Part shown: positions 16,789 to 26,334 of the stretch, one piece after another
Layout: every line of letters starts with the position of its first letter
How positions within the stretch are numbered: the stretch's first letter is position 1
From: Nitrospira sp.
GTDB lineage: Bacteria; Nitrospirota; Nitrospiria; Nitrospirales; Nitrospiraceae
Reading direction: 5' to 3'
DNA: 64,000 bases
Assembly: GCA_005116955.1 (NCBI GenBank)
Contig: SWDI01000005.1
Coordinates: forward strand, 307,063-371,062
Notes under the pieces: generated by a model
The model's database searches: none
Told to the model about the DNA's origin: nothing
The model's input: only the letters and a program-made list of their open reading frames with translations
Made by a program: the position numbers and the translations under genes

Positions 16789-17700
16789 CTATTGCGTTTT
16801 CAAACCTGAAGGAGCTTTGGGGGCAACTTCGTCGATTCGCTTCATGAACCGCTTGGTCACCTGCCACCAGGGAGCAGCTTCGTTCCACGGTTCCGGCTCA
16901 TTCTTCCCCCACCCGCCCCAGATCACGACTCCATCCGCATGTTGAGAGACCGTATTCAGTTGCAGCTCCCAATAATCTGGCTCGATCGGTTCGAGACCAA
17001 TGAGATGGTTCGACTCATGATACTGCGGCCACAGAAATGCATAGACCGGCTTTCCCTTGGCCTTTCGGCGAGCCTCCCCGATCTGCGCAATCGCATAGGT
17101 GACCCAGCCTTGTCGATCGGAGTAGAAGGTATAGAGAGAGGGATATAAGGCATCCATATGGACGAGTAACTCATCCAATCGATCATTATCCTGCTGCCAG
17201 GTTTGAAACTCTGCATTCGTCGGCCCACGAATAGCCCGCCAATAGTCCGGCAACGGGACAGTTCCATAGGTCCCGATCTTGGCACGGGGCATTTCATGCT
17301 TGATCCAGGACAACACCGCCAACAACTTACTGACGCTCGTCTTCACGGCCTGAGCATCGCCCTTGAGTGGCCAGCGCTCGATATCGAGAACGACCGGCTC
17401 CGACGCCTCGCCCAACTCCTTGACGACGGATCGCACCGTCTGCTCCGACGGCAATCCGGTTGACGACTGACCGGTGAGAAACAACGGCCATTCATAGAGC
17501 ACCGTGATTGGACGAAGGCCGGGATAACCCGAGAAGGAAGGTTTGTTCTTATACAACGTCGCGTCAAACACGATGAACGGTGGTGGCACAGTGGGAGGAC
17601 CTTCGACCTCCGCAGCTCTCGTCACACCAGGCCCCATCCCTCCAACCACGGCGAGGCCGGTTACAAACAACCGAAGCCATTTCAATCGTCGGGATCGCAT
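16789..17700 (-). CDS. Exported TIM-barrel-like glycoside hydrolase, hyaluronidase-like (tentative)
   Basis: The 303-residue product has a signal peptide (to about residue 29, TRAAEVE). The body shows features like GH56 hyaluronidases: PIVxx-type opening (FIVFDATLYKNKPSF), an acidic strand 'VVLDIERWPL' (about 97-106) that would carry the catalytic Glu, then 'PVYAFLWPQYHES' and 'ADGVVIWGGWG'. The similarity was recognised by eye and is distant. It is the last gene of operon 2; its ATG shares one base with the GT4 stop (TGATG), with AAAGG upstream. An exported hydrolase in a polysaccharide operon would fit trimming or releasing the polymer in the periplasm. Confidence 0.55.
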   Translation of the reverse strand: MRSRRLKWLRLFVTGLAVVGGMGPGVTRAAEVEGPPTVPPPFIVFDATLYKNKPSFSGYPGLRPITVLYEWPLFLTGQSSTGLPSEQTVRSVVKELGEASEPVVLDIERWPLKGDAQAVKTSVSKLLAVLSWIKHEMPRAKIGTYGTVPLPDYWRAIRGPTNAEFQTWQQDNDRLDELLVHMDALYPSLYTFYSDRQGWVTYAIAQIGEARRKAKGKPVYAFLWPQYHESNHLIGLEPIEPDYWELQLNTVSQHADGVVIWGGWGKNEPEPWNEAAPWWQVTKRFMKRIDEVAPKAPSGLKTQ

Positions 17701-18989
17701 CACGGCCTTTCTCCACCAACCGGTTGCTCCACAGCCGCTTCAATATTCGCTGAAGCAAGATCGGTCGAAGCCGCCTTCAACAACACCCGCCAACTGTCGA
17801 GCGCATGCTCACGTGAATACTTCCGGTCGAAAGCTCGCCGCGCACAGCGTCCTGCGTCGACGACCTCAATCTTGTGGCGGAACAGTCTGAGGATACAGGC
17901 CGCCAGTGCGTCGACTTCACCGATACAGAAGCTCCACCCGCACCGTTCGCGATCAAGAATACGGGCGATCTCTCCGTCGGGATCGCCGATGTGGATGATC
18001 GGTCGGCCCGCTGCCGCGATGCCGTAGAACTTGCTTGGCACGATGAGCCCCTCCAGGGTTGGTCGCAGCGACACGAAATGCACGTCAGGCACGCTCAGAC
18101 TCCACCGCAATCGATCGGCAGATTGGTATGGATAAAACTGCACATTTTTCAAACCACGCCCCGCCGCCTCCGACTCGAGCCATCGTCTGGCTATGCCATC
18201 GCCGATAAATACAAAGGCGATTTCATCCACGACCTTCAGCCTCTCCGCCACATCGATCATGGTCTTGAATTCATGTACACGACCCATGTTTCCGGAATAA
18301 CCAAGAACAAACTTGCCGTCGAGACCCCACTCATGGAGAAGGGGATTGTCGTGTCGTCGGACAGGCTGGATGGCATCACCATCCGCCCAGTTTTCGATGA
18401 TCGTAATCTGATCGGATGGGATACCTTCTTCACGGAGACGCTCAGCCATCACCTCACCCAACACCACATTGGCTCGGCCCGATCGCAAGGATTGGTTACG
18501 CAGCCGCTTGAGCATCGGAGCGGCAAATCGAAGTCCGTACACATCCATAGAGGTGGCGACTTCCGGAAATAAATCCTGCACCCAATTGACCAGCACTCCT
18601 CGCTTGAGCTTGACCGCCCATGAGGCGGGAACCGACATCATCGGCGGATCGGTCTTGGCGACCACGATGTCTCCTTGGCCTACCAGTCGAAGAAGGCGCA
18701 CAGTTGCGCCAAGATAAAACGTCAGATAATCAGCAGCTCGCCCCCAGAGGTTGGTTCGCCCAAACCGCGAGGTGGGCACGCGATGCACATGCACGCCGTG
18801 GATCAACTCCTCAGCGGACAGTGCAGCGTGGGGATCGCCATACAACTGACAACCGGTGATGACATGAATCTCCTGACCACGAGAGGCAAGATCAAAAGCC
18901 AGGTCGCTTAGGAGCTGACTCGTCGCGGAATGATCGGGGTAGAAGTACCGATTGATGAAGATTATTTTTCTCGGCAGATCCGTGGGCAT
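17700..18989 (-). CDS. Glycosyltransferase family 4, WcaI-like
   Basis: The 429-residue product begins 'IIFINRYFYPDHSATSQLLS', the acceptor-binding start of WcaI-like GT4 enzymes. It has a GT-B nucleotide-sugar domain with 'KFVLGYSGNMGRVHEF' (about 227-242), 'VQFYPYQSADRL' and 'VPSKFYGIAAAGRPIIHIG' (about 319-337). It should add a sugar to the lipid-linked repeat unit on the cytoplasmic face. The ATG has GGAGG upstream and overlaps the GT2 gene by 98 bases, so translation is probably coupled. Confidence 0.88.
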   Translation of the reverse strand: MPTDLPRKIIFINRYFYPDHSATSQLLSDLAFDLASRGQEIHVITGCQLYGDPHAALSAEELIHGVHVHRVPTSRFGRTNLWGRAADYLTFYLGATVRLLRLVGQGDIVVAKTDPPMMSVPASWAVKLKRGVLVNWVQDLFPEVATSMDVYGLRFAAPMLKRLRNQSLRSGRANVVLGEVMAERLREEGIPSDQITIIENWADGDAIQPVRRHDNPLLHEWGLDGKFVLGYSGNMGRVHEFKTMIDVAERLKVVDEIAFVFIGDGIARRWLESEAAGRGLKNVQFYPYQSADRLRWSLSVPDVHFVSLRPTLEGLIVPSKFYGIAAAGRPIIHIGDPDGEIARILDRERCGWSFCIGEVDALAACILRLFRHKIEVVDAGRCARRAFDRKYSREHALDSWRVLLKAASTDLASANIEAAVEQPVGGERP

Positions 18990-19803
18990 TCCGTTCCTCC
19001 AATTGTTCCTTCACCTTGAGGTCGATCATGTACTCGTAGATCGCCCGGAGGATGCAATACCGTAATCCCGCGCGACCATCGAGAAACCCTCTTCGCACCA
19101 CGCACAGATACAGGAAGACCCAGAGCGGGCGCCCTGGAAGTCGGTACGCAATCTGCTTCATAGTTTTCCGGCGAATGATCGGCGTTGTCGACCAGAGTCC
19201 CTGAAGCACGATGTTCTCCCGTCGTTCTCCGACGAGCGCGTTCGCCTCCATCGACGAATATCGGTTATGCCGTTCAAGCCAATAGGCAACTTTCTTATTG
19301 AATGGGTAATGCAGCAGATGTTCCTTCAGAAATCTTGATTCCCCATGCGCCACATACTGCTCATTGATCTCCCGCTCGACCGTCACATGCCCAACACGAA
19401 CTAATCTGCCGAACCACGTAGGATAGCCGCTGCTCCGCCGGATCCACCGTCTAAACCAATAGTCTTTTCTCCTCATATGAAACATACTGACCGCCGGCTC
19501 AGCGGTCCCTATAGCCGCTCGCATCTCCGCCCAGAGCTCGGGTGTGACTCGTTCGTCGGCATCGACCATGAGCACCCATGAATGCTTGTACGACACCTCG
19601 TTCAACCCAGCATTTCGTTGGGCAGCGTAATTATCAAACCGTCGCTGAACCACGCGTGCGCCCATCTCTTCCGCGATCTTGACCGTCCGGTCGCTGCTGA
19701 AAGAATCCAGAACGACGATGTCGTCAGCCTCACTCACCGACCGGATACAGTCGGCAAGGCTGCATTCTTCATTCAGAGTCAAGATAAGGATAGACAGGCT
19801 CAT
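18892..19803 (-). CDS. Glycosyltransferase family 2
   Basis: The 303-residue product begins 'MSLSILILTLNEE' and has the GT-A motifs 'VVLDSFSSDRT' (about 31-41), 'AAQRNAGL' and the metal-binding 'MVDADERVTPE' (about 81-91). The C-terminal part is basic and similar to WaaE/KdtX-type enzymes (NRYSSMEANALV). It is the first gene of operon 2. The start agrees with the family start, yet the conserved AGTCTAC/GTAGACT element lies only 11 bases upstream and no Shine-Dalgarno is seen, which limits where transcription can start. Confidence 0.88.
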   Translation of the reverse strand: MSLSILILTLNEECSLADCIRSVSEADDIVVLDSFSSDRTVKIAEEMGARVVQRRFDNYAAQRNAGLNEVSYKHSWVLMVDADERVTPELWAEMRAAIGTAEPAVSMFHMRRKDYWFRRWIRRSSGYPTWFGRLVRVGHVTVEREINEQYVAHGESRFLKEHLLHYPFNKKVAYWLERHNRYSSMEANALVGERRENIVLQGLWSTTPIIRRKTMKQIAYRLPGRPLWVFLYLCVVRRGFLDGRAGLRYCILRAIYEYMIDLKVKEQLEERNAHGSAEKNNLHQSVLLPRSFRDESAPKRPGF

Positions 19804-19814
19804 AATCTCGGCAC

Positions 19815-19882
19815 AGTCTACCCCCGGAGATCAGGGGTCATGGCAACGGCAGACTTAAGTTCTTGTTACGGGAAGATTAAAA
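19815..19882 (-). promoter_or_regulatory. EPS-operon upstream signature, site D (before GT2 operon)
   Basis: Plus-strand order: AGTCTAC at 19815-19821, 21 bases, GCAAC at 19843-19847, 7 bases, TTAA at 19855, GTTACG at 19865, TTAAAA at 19877. The spacing equals that of sites A, B and C. It is the most diverged of the four in the GTTAAC part. Confidence 0.7.
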
Positions 19883-20066
19883 GAGGAACGGACCTGGCAG
19901 TCGACCAACACTCAGAACATAGCGGATCCTGTAGCCTGGTGAGGCCATCGGACAACGTCGACACAGCCTTCGTGGGAATTTAACAATAGGCTCGGCGTCG
20001 CGATAACCCTACCAGGCGATCCCGCTGGACCGCTCACCGGGAAGGAGAGCAAGGGACGCAGGATGG

Positions 20067-20768
20067 CTAGCTCGCTCGGATAGCCTGGATATGCGAGCTA
20101 TCCGTATATTTCACCTCAAACCCCGCATGAGTCAGTAGTCGTTCAATCTCAACTGGAGCCAACATCTGTCCCCGGCTTTCGAGGAGTGCAAAATGCATCT
20201 CACAGAACACCCCTCTCAACTTTGGCTCCGTCAGCAGTGCCTTCATGCCCTTGAACACCTCGTATTCGAAACCTTCGACGTCGATTTTGATGACGTTCGG
20301 AACAGTCCGGCTGCGCGCGACATAGCTATCAGCCGTCACAACCGTAACCTGAGCGGATGCTTCGGAACCTGGATGCGCATTATGGTCGACCAATTGATGT
20401 GTGGCCCCGAGCGGATCTGCCGCGAGCTTCATCGTCCCCATTCCATTACTTGAAGACAAGGCAAGAGGCTCCAGCGTCACGTTAGGCTTACCGGCAAACT
20501 TTGAGCGGAGCACAGTGAAGCAGTCTGAAACAGGCTCAAACGCGACAACGGCTCCTCCACGTCCTACCTTCTCCAAGAACTTTTCGGTGTACAGACCAAG
20601 GTTTGCCCCGATATCCCATACGACATCCCCGGACTGAATGTGAGCAAGAAGCGCGGTATCGAAGTGCTCTTCGTACCCCCGCTGAAACACAGAATGGACG
20701 GCCTTCAACTGAGATAAGATGCCCAGCTTCCTAGCGACCGATCGGGCACGAATGAGCAGGGTGTTCAT
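20067..20768 (-). CDS. FkbM-family methyltransferase
   Basis: The 233-residue product has the SAM-binding motif 'VVWDIGANLGLYTEKFL' (about 46-62) and 'VVAFEPVSDCFTVL' as motif II. The FkbM signature 'VIKIDVEGFEYEVFKGM' lies at about 154-170. It should methylate a sugar or other small-molecule hydroxyl. The ATG at 20768 has GAGG seven bases upstream. A longer ORF to 20849 overlaps the upstream gene and lacks such a site. It is the last gene of operon 3, suggesting polymer decoration. Confidence 0.85.
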   Translation of the reverse strand: MNTLLIRARSVARKLGILSQLKAVHSVFQRGYEEHFDTALLAHIQSGDVVWDIGANLGLYTEKFLEKVGRGGAVVAFEPVSDCFTVLRSKFAGKPNVTLEPLALSSSNGMGTMKLAADPLGATHQLVDHNAHPGSEASAQVTVVTADSYVARSRTVPNVIKIDVEGFEYEVFKGMKALLTEPKLRGVFCEMHFALLESRGQMLAPVEIERLLTHAGFEVKYTDSSHIQAIRAS

Positions 20769-20811
20769 GAGGTAACCTCTAGAAGGTGGAATAATATGCC
20801 TAACATTTCGC

Positions 20812-22455
20812 CTACGCTGTACTAGGACATTCGCAATCCTCTTGGGCATTCACATGCAACGGACTTGCGTCGGCAGCCAGCAACGCCCGCAGATGATCGG
20901 CCAACCGCACGGTCAATGCCAACAGCGTGAACGTGGGGTTCGCACTTCCGGCAGAGGGGAAGACCGAACAACTCGCGAGAAACAAGTTGGCAACGCCGTG
21001 AACACGCAGTTGCGGATCGGCCACACCTTCACTCGGATGCTCGCTCATCGTCGTTCCGCCGGTTTGATGATAGACATCAATGACATCTTCAAGCCACCGA
21101 TCTCCTTCTTCAAACAACTTTTGATTCCATCGTGCATCGCCAAGATCCAGCCGCTCCCATTCATGACGGAATAGGCGGACATATTCCTGCATGGTCTGTT
21201 TCTCAAGGTGCTTGATTCGCCAATTGAGGGTCAGGATCGGCATCCCCAACACATCGCGGTCGTGCCCCAAGCTCACTGTGCTCTCAGAGTTTGGACATTG
21301 CTCCACATCCACTTGAAGGTGAAACCGCGCATTGTCGGGGTAGGCGACTCGTTGCTTTAGAAATCTGACCGCCCCAAGTCGACACATATTAGGAATATCC
21401 CTCAGGATATTGGTCCATCCCTTGACACTCGGCCAAGGATTGCGACGAGCCTGAAAACGGCGCAATCCCTCACGAAGCTCAGCAAACCCTGAATCATCAG
21501 GAGTCTCGAACAACACCTGCCCAAAACAACTCAGCAGCCTCCTGTCCCGCTGCACATCCGCACTCAGTTCAAGGCGAGCGGTACGCATCGTACCATCGAT
21601 GAAGAACGGAGCAAATCCGTGCTCGAAGTTGCGTATTGACCGAGGAAATAACTCCGCCGCACGAATCGAGAGATGGTCTTGGAAATTCTTCCCAAGATGG
21701 CCGGAATGGTTTCCAATGCCGCATGGAACCACGCCGCTGGACGCCAACAAGAGTCGTATCGTCTCCAGTGTTCCTGTCGCCACGACAACGTGCTTCGCCT
21801 TGACGTCGATCACAGCCCCGTCCAGGGTACAGGCTTTGACGGAGACCACCCGTGTTCCATCATCACTGAGAGAAATCTCTGTTACGTTCGCATGAAGGAC
21901 CACCTCCACCGAGTGTGACTCCGCACAGTCCTTCCCGACAAGACGAGCCAGATTTCGCCTTACAAATGGAGGCCATTTGGCATACCGTGCGGTGAATTGA
22001 TTCGCATCGAAATCCGTCCCATGAATCGGCCATCGATTCAGTGCTCCAGACTCGTACGGATAACCATCTACACCAAATAAATGTTCAACCCGCTGGTAAT
22101 AGTCCTGCAGATCGGCATACGTGAGCGGCCATGCAACCGCACCAATCCAATCCCGATGCTCGATATCGAGCGCCGTGAGCGGCAACAGTTGCCCCCCCCA
22201 ACGCGTAGAAGTCCCTCCAAGCGTTCTAAAGCGGCCCTGAAGGTACCCTCGATGTGGTAAGCCGGCAACCGTACAGTCATAGAGCCGCTGAGTCTCCTCT
22301 TCGAGCGTGATCCCTCCGGATTCCAGCACCACGACCGTATGACCACTGCCGAGCAACTCACGAACAAGCGTCAGGCCGGCCGTCCCTGCACCGATCACGC
22401 AAATGTCCGCCGTGCGGGTTTGGCGACGGCCTCCGCGAACGAGATCGGTAATCAT
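20812..22455 (-). CDS. GMC-type FAD-dependent oxidoreductase
   Basis: The 547-residue product has an N-terminal dinucleotide-binding motif 'VIGAGTAGLTLVRELL' (about 17-32) with the acidic strand end 'VVLESGG'. The GMC C-terminal domain contains 'GGTTMSEHPSEGVAD' and 'LFLASCSVFPSAGSANPTFT' (about 490-530), with a conserved-type His/Asn pair. No signal peptide is seen. Relatives oxidise alcohol groups of sugars. The ATG overlaps the stop of the aldo/keto reductase gene (ATGA), so the two are likely co-translated. The substrate is probably a nucleotide- or lipid-linked sugar, but this is inference. Confidence 0.82.
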   Translation of the reverse strand: MITDLVRGGRRQTRTADICVIGAGTAGLTLVRELLGSGHTVVVLESGGITLEEETQRLYDCTVAGLPHRGYLQGRFRTLGGTSTRWGGQLLPLTALDIEHRDWIGAVAWPLTYADLQDYYQRVEHLFGVDGYPYESGALNRWPIHGTDFDANQFTARYAKWPPFVRRNLARLVGKDCAESHSVEVVLHANVTEISLSDDGTRVVSVKACTLDGAVIDVKAKHVVVATGTLETIRLLLASSGVVPCGIGNHSGHLGKNFQDHLSIRAAELFPRSIRNFEHGFAPFFIDGTMRTARLELSADVQRDRRLLSCFGQVLFETPDDSGFAELREGLRRFQARRNPWPSVKGWTNILRDIPNMCRLGAVRFLKQRVAYPDNARFHLQVDVEQCPNSESTVSLGHDRDVLGMPILTLNWRIKHLEKQTMQEYVRLFRHEWERLDLGDARWNQKLFEEGDRWLEDVIDVYHQTGGTTMSEHPSEGVADPQLRVHGVANLFLASCSVFPSAGSANPTFTLLALTVRLADHLRALLAADASPLHVNAQEDCECPSTA

Positions 22456-23510
22456 GAGCTGCCCATCCGAACTCCGGAGTCGATGCACAACAATCCGAGT
22501 TCCTCAAGGATCACTCGGACCTTATCGTCTCCGATCAATTCACTCCGAACATGCTTCGTCACCGCAGCAATGTGGTGAACATTCGTGGACGCAAAGACCA
22601 CCATCCCTTGTGGATTGGCATGGAGGGCATAGCTGAGCAAGAGTCGAATCTGTTCCTGAGGCGACCGAAGATCAACACCGGTTCGCTCAGCGACGTTCTT
22701 GACCACGGAAGGCACCTGTTCACATCGTGTTTGGACCACAGGGAGTGCCGTTGAAAATGGCGCGAAGGTGAACAGGCTTGAATGTGGCGGAAGAGGGAGG
22801 CTGTTGATTTGGCGACCAGCCGCGTCGTTATCGAACTGCAGCACAGGGGTCAGACCAGGATACTGTTCGATCAGAGACAGGAGGCTGTTCGCCGTCGATG
22901 ACATACCAAATCTCCGGATTTTCCCCTGCGTCTGAAGATCTTTCAGACTATCGTTCAGTTCATTCGCTATGTGGTCGCCCGGCATCGGCTCATGCAAAAA
23001 CAGGATATCGACATAGTCCGTCCCAAGCTGTCGAAGGCTCATGTCCAGACTCGCTCGAAGGGAGTCCGGGGTGAACCGCTTGGGACGATACAAAGGCTGA
23101 CGAGTCTCGGCTGCGGCAGCTTTCAAACCAGGAAGCCTTGTGAAGAACCACCGGACAGGCGTCTGAAGGGACGACAGACAACGAGTCGCCAGAGTGGGTT
23201 CAATACCGAATTTAGTGGCGACCGTAACCTGCGTTCGTTTCGACCGGATCAGCGTTCCTAGTTCTCTCTCACTCGCGCCAAGCCCATACATGCGGGCGAC
23301 ATCGAAATGGCGGATCCCTTGATCATAGACGGTGTCCAAAAGTCGCTGCCGGTCCGCACGAGAAGGGATACGCATCAGCTTGGACAGGCCAAACCCCAAC
23401 CGTTCCATCCCAGCCGCTGGCTCACTGACGAGTCTAATCCCGACCGACTCCCGATCCGGATCGAGAGCTGCAGTGGCCTGATTCGTTCCATTGGTCAGCC
23501 GGTTCGACAC
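22452..23510 (-). CDS. Aldo/keto reductase
   Basis: The 352-residue product is an NAD(P)H-dependent (beta/alpha)8 barrel of the AKR family. It shows 'IRHFDVARMYGLGASERELG' (about 70-89) with the catalytic Asp and Tyr, 'VTVATKFGIEP' with the catalytic Lys, and 'YVDILFLHEP' with the usual His. The first 35 residues are a poorly conserved extension. The start is a GTG preceded by AAGGAG. It lies in operon 3, 60 bases after the acetyltransferase, and is followed by an FAD oxidoreductase. The pair may set the redox state of an unusual sugar. Confidence 0.85.
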   Translation of the reverse strand: MSNRLTNGTNQATAALDPDRESVGIRLVSEPAAGMERLGFGLSKLMRIPSRADRQRLLDTVYDQGIRHFDVARMYGLGASERELGTLIRSKRTQVTVATKFGIEPTLATRCLSSLQTPVRWFFTRLPGLKAAAAETRQPLYRPKRFTPDSLRASLDMSLRQLGTDYVDILFLHEPMPGDHIANELNDSLKDLQTQGKIRRFGMSSTANSLLSLIEQYPGLTPVLQFDNDAAGRQINSLPLPPHSSLFTFAPFSTALPVVQTRCEQVPSVVKNVAERTGVDLRSPQEQIRLLLSYALHANPQGMVVFASTNVHHIAAVTKHVRSELIGDDKVRVILEELGLLCIDSGVRMGSS

Positions 23511-23570
23511 AAGGCGCTCTCCTTGCCTGCTATTTACCCTACCCGCACATGATGCCGGAATTGTCCGACC

Positions 23571-24143
23571 CTATTCCCCCGGCTCAGGCTGGTATGTTCG
23601 AATCACCCGAGCGGGGTTCCCTCCCACGACGGTCCAGGGATCCACATCACGAAACACGCTGGCACGCGCACCCACAATAGCTCCCTCCCCAATCCTCACG
23701 CCGGGGCCGATAAAGGCATCCGCCGCCACCCAGGCACGTTGCCCAATGGTAATAGGAGCAGTCGTCATCGGCCTATTGGGCAGTCGGTAGTCATGACTGG
23801 CCGTACATAAAAAGCTATACTGGCTCACCGTTGCGCCGGCACAGAGCACGACTTTGTCCACGCAATAACAATTCACGTCCGGTCCCAAGCAACTCATGTC
23901 ACCCATCTCCAAATTCCAGGGCACCCACACCTTCACCGAGGGATAGGGATACGCACGTCGTGAAATCTTCGCGCCGAACAGACGGAGTAGAAATCGCCTC
24001 CAGCCATGGAACGCCTTGGGACTCGGACGATACGCAACCAGCCACACAAGTCGCCACAGGAACCGCAGGACTTGATTCATGCGAGAGTGCGGACTCGGAT
24101 AATACGAAGGCTCTGCGCCTTCCATGGCGCACGGTTGTGACAT
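23571..24143 (-). CDS. WcaF-like hexapeptide acetyltransferase
   Basis: The 190-residue product is a left-handed beta-helix acetyltransferase. It has the WcaF-type N-terminal region (LVWLVAYRPSPKAFHGWRRF), the active-site His in 'LCTASHDYR' (about 112-120), hexapeptide turns ('ITIGQRAWVAADAFIGPGVR', then IGEGAIVGA) and the closing 'VVGGNPARVIR'. It should O-acetylate a sugar of the exopolysaccharide. It is the first gene of operon 3, with the signature site B 28 bases upstream of its ATG. Confidence 0.88.
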   Translation of the reverse strand: MSQPCAMEGAEPSYYPSPHSRMNQVLRFLWRLVWLVAYRPSPKAFHGWRRFLLRLFGAKISRRAYPYPSVKVWVPWNLEMGDMSCLGPDVNCYCVDKVVLCAGATVSQYSFLCTASHDYRLPNRPMTTAPITIGQRAWVAADAFIGPGVRIGEGAIVGARASVFRDVDPWTVVGGNPARVIRTYQPEPGE

Positions 24144-24473
24144 GCCAAATTCCTACATTACCTCTTTGCCAACTGTACCTTGTCGAGCAACGCCTCATCG
24201 CAACAGCGGTCTCAAATCTGTGTTATCAGAACATTAAATTGTGGTGGAGCTGATGCCTACGAGCCACCCGACAAAGTCTGACAGCGCTCAGCACCTTCCA
24301 CGCCCCCAATGCCTGAGGATGTAGGAGGGAACGCAGCTCGGGAAGTCAGCCATACCACAGAGCGCTTCATCAAGATCAAGACGCTCAGTCAGGCTCCCAC
24401 TCCACACAGTCACCCAGGCCACGTGCATGCTAAATTTCCATGAGCCTGATGCGTTCACATGCGGCTTCGGTCA
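24144..24473. other. Intergenic region before operon 3
   Basis: It contains site B (24172-24240). The remainder, down to the end of operon 4 at 24474, has no supported gene and no obvious terminator hairpin. Confidence 0.5.
24172..24240 (-). promoter_or_regulatory. EPS-operon upstream signature, site B (before WcaF-like operon)
   Basis: Plus-strand order: ACTGTAC at 24172-24178, 21 bases, GCAAC at 24200-24204, 7 bases, TCAA at 24212, GTTATC at 24222, TTAAAT at 24234. All offsets match the other three sites. Confidence 0.72.
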
Positions 24474-25091
24474 TTATCTGGGCCGGCCTGGATGCGTCCC
24501 TCGTCTCGTCGGTTCTGCCAACATGGCTTCATGGATCGCGTGCTCCTGCTCGTTGAATCGATAGCGCAGTACTCGGGCCGGAACGCCTCCGACGATCGCA
24601 TAGGGGGGAACATCTTTGGTCACGACAGCGCCGGCCCCGACGATTGCCCCGTTGCCGATCGTAATTCCGCGCAGGAGGATGGCCCCATGGCCCACAAGCA
24701 CATCAGCGCCGATTCTCGTGACACAAGACGGAGGGCGACCTGAAAATACGATCGGTGTGCCGGGTGTGTCGCAATAGTGGTCGCGCCCGACGACAGCGAC
24801 ATGCGCGGACAGCGACGAGTAGTGTCCGATGTGAACCTGTGGTGACAGTTGGCTATATGGGCCGATGTACACGTAGTCGCCCGCAATCAGCCCCTCCTCA
24901 ATGTACACCGCCTTTCCAACATGGAAGCCCTTTCCGGTTCGAGCATCCGGATACCACACCATCCGCAGGAACCAGGCACGAAGCCCCTTGAGTTGCTCTT
25001 TCGCAAGCTGCCATACCGCGAGCGAATCACGCGGTGACGTGTCTCGTCTCTCCACGTTCTTGCGCAACGGAATGGAACGTGGATCATCCAA
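24474..25091 (-). CDS. Hexapeptide-repeat acetyltransferase
   Basis: The 205-residue product is a left-handed beta-helix acyltransferase: '[18 protein letters not shown]', '[20 protein letters not shown]' (His of the active site near residue 113), '[20 protein letters not shown]' and '[20 protein letters not shown]', then [11 protein letters not shown]. It resembles CatB/WbbJ-type O-acetyltransferases. It overlaps the polymerase gene by 8 bases and closes operon 4, so it most likely decorates the polymer. Confidence 0.87.
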   Translation of the reverse strand: MDDPRSIPLRKNVERRDTSPRDSLAVWQLAKEQLKGLRAWFLRMVWYPDARTGKGFHVGKAVYIEEGLIAGDYVYIGPYSQLSPQVHIGHYSSLSAHVAVVGRDHYCDTPGTPIVFSGRPPSCVTRIGADVLVGHGAILLRGITIGNGAIVGAGAVVTKDVPPYAIVGGVPARVLRYRFNEQEHAIHEAMLAEPTRRGTHPGRPR

Positions 25092-26334
25092 CGGTCGAAT
25101 CCTCGATCACGGGAAAGGCCAGTTCATCCTCTTCCGGCAGAGGATCAGCATCCCATTGTGGTTGCATCACCGCGAGCAGAAACAGGAGTGACGTCGGATT
25201 CCCGACATTGAGCAGAAATCGCTCGAACACGGCGAGAAAAAGATAGCCGACACTCAGTCCCAAGAGAAGGCTTGGGACGAATCCCCCTTCCGGCCGTTGT
25301 GCTCTCATCCAAAGGAGATGCAGACCTCGTACGATCAGGCAGGCAATCGCTAGAAACCCAATGAGTCCAAGCTCAGCAAGTGTCGCGAGGTAGCCGTTGT
25401 GCGAGGATGAGTCGACGCGGAGCAGGAATTCATGCGCACGAAAGCCCACGCCGATGAAGGGATTGCGCAGAAACAACTCCCAGGTCCACTTCCAGGCTTC
25501 CAGACGTCCTGATGCCCCCGATCCGATGCCTCGATCGGCCGTGCTAAGTGAATAGAGACGGTCCAAGGTGTCGTACACCTGTCCTCCGTACATCAGTACC
25601 GTACCGGCGACGAACAGACATCCGACACCAAACAGCAACAGCACCGGTCTTCCGTGACTGCGGAGACGGAGCCATCCAGTCACCGTCAGCCCCAGCACAA
25701 CCGCGATGGCAGCGGCTCGCGAACCGGTAAGAACGATCACCGTCGCGATTAATCCCATCACGACCAACCTGATTGCCAGTGTGCGGATGGCCATGGCCGC
25801 CATGAACACCGACGCGGACACCAGAGCGATGGTATTCGGGTTCAAAATATTTTTCCCCGTCCCTAACCTGGTCCCAGGCACATAGTCATACCAGGCGAAG
25901 GCGACTAAGAGTCCGGTCGTCAGCACCGCAAACAGTTTTAATCCCTGCTCATACTGCTCCGCATCGAGATTGCTGTTGAATTGCAGGGCCAGCCAGAGGC
26001 CCAGCAATGTCAGCACGACATACCCGGACGAGAGGAGCGCGACAGGACTGAAAAAACTCGACAAGATCGAGAATATTCCGAACAGCACCACGGTCACCGT
26101 CCCGAGCATGGACATGGCATCAGGAACGAATCGACAACGCGAGACCATGAAATAGGCGAGCGGCCACGTCACAGCAGCGCCAATCCATACCATCGACGTA
26201 ATGGCTTCCCGTCCAGCGTCTAATCTCCCAAACAAGGAGGCAGCGAACACTCCCGCCAGCCAGACACCCAACACGATGCCTACCCACGAACGCGGGTGAG
26301 TTTCATCTAGAGACATGTCATCTGCATCAGTCAT
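25084..26334 (-). CDS. O-antigen ligase/polymerase (Wzy/WaaL family)
   Basis: The 416-residue protein has about ten to twelve hydrophobic helices and the large periplasmic loop typical of the Wzy_C domain: '[20 protein letters not shown]' then 'GVGFRAHEF' and '[20 protein letters not shown]' (about 320-340). It should polymerise or ligate the flipped repeat units on the outer face of the inner membrane. The start overlaps the flippase stop by four bases (ATGA). Confidence 0.87.
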   Translation of the reverse strand: MTDADDMSLDETHPRSWVGIVLGVWLAGVFAASLFGRLDAGREAITSMVWIGAAVTWPLAYFMVSRCRFVPDAMSMLGTVTVVLFGIFSILSSFFSPVALLSSGYVVLTLLGLWLALQFNSNLDAEQYEQGLKLFAVLTTGLLVAFAWYDYVPGTRLGTGKNILNPNTIALVSASVFMAAMAIRTLAIRLVVMGLIATVIVLTGSRAAAIAVVLGLTVTGWLRLRSHGRPVLLLFGVGCLFVAGTVLMYGGQVYDTLDRLYSLSTADRGIGSGASGRLEAWKWTWELFLRNPFIGVGFRAHEFLLRVDSSSHNGYLATLAELGLIGFLAIACLIVRGLHLLWMRAQRPEGGFVPSLLLGLSVGYLFLAVFERFLLNVGNPTSLLFLLAVMQPQWDADPLPEEDELAFPVIEDSTVG

